A stretch of DNA of 27,972 bases from Euryarchaeota archaeon UBA88 (GTDB lineage: Archaea; Thermoplasmatota; Poseidoniia; Poseidoniales; Poseidoniaceae): positions 1-27,972 of the forward strand of contig DAME01000029.1 in assembly GCA_002499545.1 (NCBI GenBank), written 5' to 3'. The position numbers were made by a program, and so were the translations under genes. The notes beneath the pieces were generated by a model. It worked only from the letters and a program-made list of their open reading frames with translations. It was not told where the DNA came from and made no database searches. This document shows, piece after piece, positions 24,735 to 27,972 of the stretch; within the stretch, counting starts at the first letter, position 1, and each line of letters opens with the position of its first letter.

Positions 24735-26021
24735 CTACTCGGTGAACATCCGTTCGAGTGCTTTGATTTGGACATCGAGGGTGAAGTTTTTCTCAACGTA
24801 GGGACGGCCATTATCGGCCCACTTTTTCCGTAGTTCCGGATCTTTGGCGTCGAGGTAGGCCGCCTTCCATTCACCCATGTCATTGCGAGCTATGAGCCTT
24901 CCAGAATCCACTGGTGACATCGTGCATTGAAATCCGCCCTCATCGACCATGAGTGCTGGAATACCAATGGCCATCGCTTCAATCGGCGTGAGTCCGAAGG
25001 GTTCCAACCGAGCATGACTCACCATGGCCCGAGCCCCACGAATAAGTGCACATAGAGCGGTTTGCGAGAGTCTGGGCATACAGAGGACTTCCACATCCAA
25101 TCTCTTTCCTTCCGCCACAATCGCCGCTTTATCTTCATCGCTTCCCCCCCCCACTTGTACCAATGCCAACCCCGTCTTTTCCAGTGATTTCACGGTCTCC
25201 CATGTTCCCTTAACAAACGAAACTTGACCGACCGTTACGATGTATTGGCCAGGGAGTTTTGGGATTGATTGAAGCGCTGATTTTTCTTCTTTTGATGCAC
25301 GTTTAGGCCAATGCTTCCATTCCACAACGTGCATGACGTGTGTTGCTTCAAGTGGCCTTCCATTACTGTCACGCTTGGGTGGCTGACCGTTGGTCTTTCC
25401 ATCGTCACTGGGTAGTCCGTATATGGCCTCAATCCGTTGTTGAATCCACAAGGAGTTACCTGAAAGTGAGGCCTTGGGCCGCTGAAGTAAGCGTTTGACA
25501 TACGCTCTGTCTCGACGGCGCTGTACGGTGAAGAGTGTGCGAGTGAGCCACAACGGACGTTTCGGAGTGCCGTCAACTCTCCGATGCAGCACGTCTTCAT
25601 ACAACCAACGAGGTGGTTCAAGACAGTGGTAGTGAACCGGTAAATGCGGTGGGATTTGCGGTAGAATCTCAAGCGTTCCTTTGCCCACTGAGAGGTGAAC
25701 TGCATCGTAATCTTCCCACGGGATGTCGACGTGTTCCCAAGCTTTTTGCGCTCGGCGGCTTGACGATGCGGTGACTTCTGAAAGAGCGCCAGTTGGCCAA
25801 ATAAAGGGCTGTGAAGGTAGGTGCATCTTGGGACGAACCCCTTCGAGTAATGCGCTTGCATCCTCGGTGAAATCCAAACTTGCTACGCCCAAATTCCAGC
25901 GTTCAGACGTTGCACGAATCAACTGCAAGAGTTCTCGTTCTGCTCCGCCCAGTGATGCAAAGGAACCCCGGACAATGAGAACGCGGACAGCGTTGTCCCC
26001 AGCCTTTTTCGTTCCAGCCAT
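24735..26021 (-). CDS. GT4-type glycosyltransferase
   Basis: This 428-residue GT-B glycosyltransferase starts with RVLIVRGSFASLGGAERELL, a usual acceptor-domain opening. It carries the linker strand QYIVTVGQVSFVKGTWETVK and the donor-site motif SHARLEPFGLTPIEAMAIG, with Glu340 and Glu348 as the E-x7-E pair of retaining GT4 enzymes. A stretch rich in Lys, Arg and Gln around residues 205-225 looks like a flexible insertion between the lobes. The acceptor is unknown. It is probably the first gene of an operon with the E1-like, JAMM and small genes. It is divergent from the GDP-mannose dehydratase gene, which could supply GDP-sugar donors for surface glycans. Confidence 0.92.
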   Translation of the reverse strand: MAGTKKAGDNAVRVLIVRGSFASLGGAERELLQLIRATSERWNLGVASLDFTEDASALLEGVRPKMHLPSQPFIWPTGALSEVTASSSRRAQKAWEHVDIPWEDYDAVHLSVGKGTLEILPQIPPHLPVHYHCLEPPRWLYEDVLHRRVDGTPKRPLWLTRTLFTVQRRRDRAYVKRLLQRPKASLSGNSLWIQQRIEAIYGLPSDDGKTNGQPPKRDSNGRPLEATHVMHVVEWKHWPKRASKEEKSALQSIPKLPGQYIVTVGQVSFVKGTWETVKSLEKTGLALVQVGGGSDEDKAAIVAEGKRLDVEVLCMPRLSQTALCALIRGARAMVSHARLEPFGLTPIEAMAIGIPALMVDEGGFQCTMSPVDSGRLIARNDMGEWKAAYLDAKDPELRKKWADNGRPYVEKNFTLDVQIKALERMFTE

Positions 26022-26130
26022 CGGTTCGACACGGAAGGACTCCCCTTCAAATCCACCCTTCTTTGACGAATTACAGCCGTTATTTCCTCATACGAACACG
26101 CGACCGATTCAAAAAGGGAGGGGCCCACGG

Positions 26131-27201
26131 ATGTTCATGAGCGGAAAGACAGCAATGGTTACAGGAATCACTGGACAAGACGGTTCTTACCTCGCAGAAT
26201 TATTGTTGGATAAGGGTTACACCGTGTACGGTTTAGTTCGTCGAGTCTCACAACCAACCTCAGGGCGCAGCCTCATCAACCACTTGCTGACCAATGAACA
26301 CTTCCATTTGGTTAACGGGGATCTTGCTGACCAAAATTCGATTGACAACGCCGTTGCTCGCGCCCAACCAGATGAGTTTTACAACCTTGGTGCAATGTCC
26401 TTTGTACCTGAATCGTGGCGCTCGCCCATGATGACTGCTGACATCACTGGATTAGGTGCGCTGCGTTGCCTTGAAGCGATCCGAAAGCACGCTCCAAAGT
26501 GCCGCTTTTACCAAGCAGGTTCGTCAGAACAATACGGTAAAGTTCGCGACGTACCTCAAACCGAAGCTACACCGTTCCATCCTCGCTCACCATACGGTTG
26601 TGCGAAGGTATTCGCTTTCGAAATCACTCGAAACTACCGTGAATCCTACGACATGTTTGCGTGCACCGGTATTTTGTTCAACCACGAAAGCCCTCGTCGC
26701 GGTCTTGAATTTGTCACTCGTAAGGTGACGATGACTGCGGCGCGAATTGCGAAAGGATTCGATGAGTGCCTTTGGATTGGTAACGTTGATGCAAAGCGCG
26801 ATTGGGGCTTTGCTGGCGATTATGTCGAGATGCAGTGGCGCATGCTCCAACAAGAAACACCGGGTGATTTCGTGGTCGCCACTGGTCGAACACACAGCGT
26901 TCGCGACATGATCACGCTCGCATTTTCCCACGTTGGTATGAACCTCACGTGGTCAGGTGACGGCGTTGACACCATTGCAACTGACCAAGATGGTAATGTC
27001 CGAGTTCGCACGAACCCCAAATTCTTCCGCCCAGCAGAAGTTGACTTGCTCATTGGCGACCCAGCTCTTGCACAGAAGGAACTCGGTTGGGTTCCTCAAA
27101 CCAGTTTTGAACAACTCGTGCAGATGATGGTCGATTCCGATATGGCTCTTGTACAAGAAGCCGTGAACGGTGGATATGCTCCACCGATCCCGCCAGAGTG
27201 A
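26131..27201 (+). CDS. gmd: GDP-mannose 4,6-dehydratase
   Basis: This 356-residue short-chain dehydrogenase/reductase enzyme converts GDP-D-mannose to GDP-4-keto-6-deoxymannose, the precursor of GDP-fucose, GDP-rhamnose and related sugars. The NADP loop is TGITGQDGSYLAELLLDKGY near residue 11. The active site reads AGSSEQYGK with Ser131 and Glu133, and SPYGCAK with Tyr155 and Lys159. These sit one number away from the catalytic Thr132, Glu134, Tyr156 and Lys160 of the E. coli enzyme. FNHESPRRG and GNVDAKRDWGFAGDYVE are GMD signatures. The frame is open far upstream (to 25723, antisense to the glycosyltransferase), but ATG 26131 with GGGAGGGG upstream matches the family's N-terminus. It is followed after 16 bases by a GST-like gene. 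Confidence 0.96.
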   Translation: MFMSGKTAMVTGITGQDGSYLAELLLDKGYTVYGLVRRVSQPTSGRSLINHLLTNEHFHLVNGDLADQNSIDNAVARAQPDEFYNLGAMSFVPESWRSPMMTADITGLGALRCLEAIRKHAPKCRFYQAGSSEQYGKVRDVPQTEATPFHPRSPYGCAKVFAFEITRNYRESYDMFACTGILFNHESPRRGLEFVTRKVTMTAARIAKGFDECLWIGNVDAKRDWGFAGDYVEMQWRMLQQETPGDFVVATGRTHSVRDMITLAFSHVGMNLTWSGDGVDTIATDQDGNVRVRTNPKFFRPAEVDLLIGDPALAQKELGWVPQTSFEQLVQMMVDSDMALVQEAVNGGYAPPIPPE

Positions 27202-27217
27202 TGTAGGAGGCCACACG

Positions 27218-27826
27218 ATGGCGATTCCAATTCTCTATTCGTTTCGACGATGTCCGTATGCAATTCGAGCCCGGATGGCCTTGGTACGGTCGGAATTCAC
27301 TGTGGAGTTGAGGGAAGTTGTGCTTCGAGACCGACCAGGCCATATGCTTGAAATATCGCCGAAAGGAACGGTTCCGGTTTTGCTACTATCTGATGAAAGC
27401 GTGATTGAGGAAAGTCTTGAGATTATGCAACATGCACTACAGTGGGAGATTTCAGAAGTTGAACACCACTGGATTTCTCGGAATGACGATGAATTCAAGT
27501 TTCATCTCGACCGTTACAAGTATCCCAACCGATATGACGATGTCGATGAAATCGAACAACGCACTGCAGCTTCATCGTACCTTGCAGACCTTGACTCGTT
27601 CGTGCAACAAGGCGGTGGTCTTGGTCCTGCACTCAGCGACGCTCTGTTCCCCTTTGTTCGTCAGTTCGCAAATCACGACCGAACGTGGTTTGATTCACAA
27701 CCGTGGACATACCTTCACACGTGGCTACGAAAGTGTTTGGACAGTGAAGAATTTTCACGGTGTATGACGAAGAATAAGCAGTGGCGTGAAGGTGACGAAC
27801 CAACGCTTTTCCCGATGCTTCAGTGA
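27218..27826 (+). CDS. Glutathione S-transferase-like protein
   Basis: This 202-residue protein has a thioredoxin-like N-terminal domain. YSFRRCPYAIRARMAL places Cys8 in a CPYA context like that of omega-type GSTs and glutaredoxins. KGTVPVL supplies the cis-proline, and VIEESLEIMQHAL supplies the Glu-Ser pair that holds the gamma-glutamyl group in GSTs. The C-terminal half is helical, as in the family. GSTs are uncommon in archaea, and whether the cell makes glutathione or another thiol is not visible here. The ATG is fixed by a textbook TAGGAGG seven bases upstream; the frame upstream of it overlaps gmd. It is probably cotranscribed with gmd. An inverted repeat spans its stop codon. Confidence 0.88.
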   Translation: MAIPILYSFRRCPYAIRARMALVRSEFTVELREVVLRDRPGHMLEISPKGTVPVLLLSDESVIEESLEIMQHALQWEISEVEHHWISRNDDEFKFHLDRYKYPNRYDDVDEIEQRTAASSYLADLDSFVQQGGGLGPALSDALFPFVRQFANHDRTWFDSQPWTYLHTWLRKCLDSEEFSRCMTKNKQWREGDEPTLFPMLQ

Positions 27827-27832
27827 AGCATC
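27814..27832 (+). repeat. Inverted repeat spanning the GST-like stop codon
   Basis: GATGCTTCA and TGAAGCATC are perfect nine-base arms around a single G, with the TGA stop being the first bases of the second arm. As RNA it can fold into a seven-pair stem with a five-base loop. It may mark the end of the gmd-GST transcript or protect its 3' end. No T-run follows directly. Confidence 0.45.
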
Positions 27833-27972
27833 ACACCTAGACTATCACAGCAGCCAGTGTTCGAGGATTGCCAAAAGGTATGTACGGAGACCTAGGGTAA
27901 GCATCCCAGTTCTTTGAAACACACTTAATGTATTTTTTACACTTCAATGTTGGCAAACTTACCACGCTTTGA
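27833..27972. other. Non-coding window end
   Basis: No open frame or RNA gene was recognised in the last 140 bases. The stretch around 27925-27942 (CTTAATGTATTTTTTACA) is AT-rich and could be a promoter element for a gene beyond the window edge, or a T-rich transcription end for the gmd-GST unit. Confidence 0.3.

Noticed and set aside
25723..26130. Upstream extension of the gmd frame by 136 codons.
   Set aside because: It is antisense to the glycosyltransferase gene and lacks family similarity. GMD proteins begin at the dinucleotide-binding strand, and a strong ribosome binding site precedes ATG 26131.
27840..27900. Possible tRNA around a GTTCGA tetraloop-like string near 27857.
   Set aside because: The flanking bases do not form a T-arm stem, and no acceptor or anticodon stem could be drawn on either strand.

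Overview
The window looks like a chromosome segment of a marine archaeon, most plausibly a member of Candidatus Poseidoniia (Marine Group II/III, Thermoplasmatota). The archaeal assignment rests on directly visible genes: translation factor aIF1A, a RIO1-type kinase, a Dim2/Pno1-like KH protein, archaeal-type uS2, a 3-hydroxyacyl-CoA dehydrogenase/enoyl-CoA hydratase fusion in dehydrogenase-first order, TATA-like promoter elements, and large surface proteins with CARDB/Ig-like domains. The finer placement is inferred from overall gene style and moderate GC content. No lineage search was possible.

Layout. (1) Positions 1-6306 (+) hold the distal part of a complex I (nuo) operon: a helix-hairpin-helix (HhH) protein, nuoK, nuoL, nuoM and nuoN, overlapping or nearly abutting. 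(2) Positions 6389-8822 hold a small-subunit translation and biogenesis group: aIF1A with a long acidic tail, a RIO1 kinase and, facing them, a two-KH-domain protein. (3) Positions 8848-14366 carry three extracytoplasmic proteins: an Ig/CARDB surface protein (-), a CARDB-transmembrane-zinc-ribbon protein (+) and a small lipoprotein (+). (4) Positions 14367-15560 (-) encode a complete Cas4/Dna2-like nuclease core interrupted by about four transmembrane helices. No CRISPR array or other cas gene is present. (5) Positions 15700-16308 (+) are rpsB, facing a tRNA-dihydrouridine synthase (-), which lies downstream of a stack of three winged-helix regulators (17437-19809, -). (6) Positions 19944-23269 (+) hold a glycosyltransferase and a beta-oxidation-type fusion enzyme. 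(7) Positions 23270-26021 (-) form a probable four-gene operon: glycosyltransferase, E1/ThiF-like protein, JAMM-motif protein and a small acidic helical protein. The last three are joined by 4-base ATGA overlaps. (8) Positions 26131-27826 (+) hold a GDP-mannose 4,6-dehydratase and a glutathione S-transferase-like protein.

The best candidates for undescribed biology are the membrane-embedded Cas4-like nuclease and the E1-like/JAMM/small-protein operon, which has no recognisable ubiquitin-like partner. Other notable features are the His/Asp-rich insertion in NuoL, the eukaryote-like acidic tail of aIF1A, and a surface protein with cytoplasmic zinc ribbons. Three of the four convergent gene pairs have stop codons that abut with no spacing.

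No tRNA, rRNA, CRISPR array, insertion sequence or integrase was seen. No stretch longer than 300 bases lacks a gene. Several start codons were moved from the longest possible ORF to positions supported by a ribosome binding site, a TATA-like element or the domain boundary; each case is explained in its entry.
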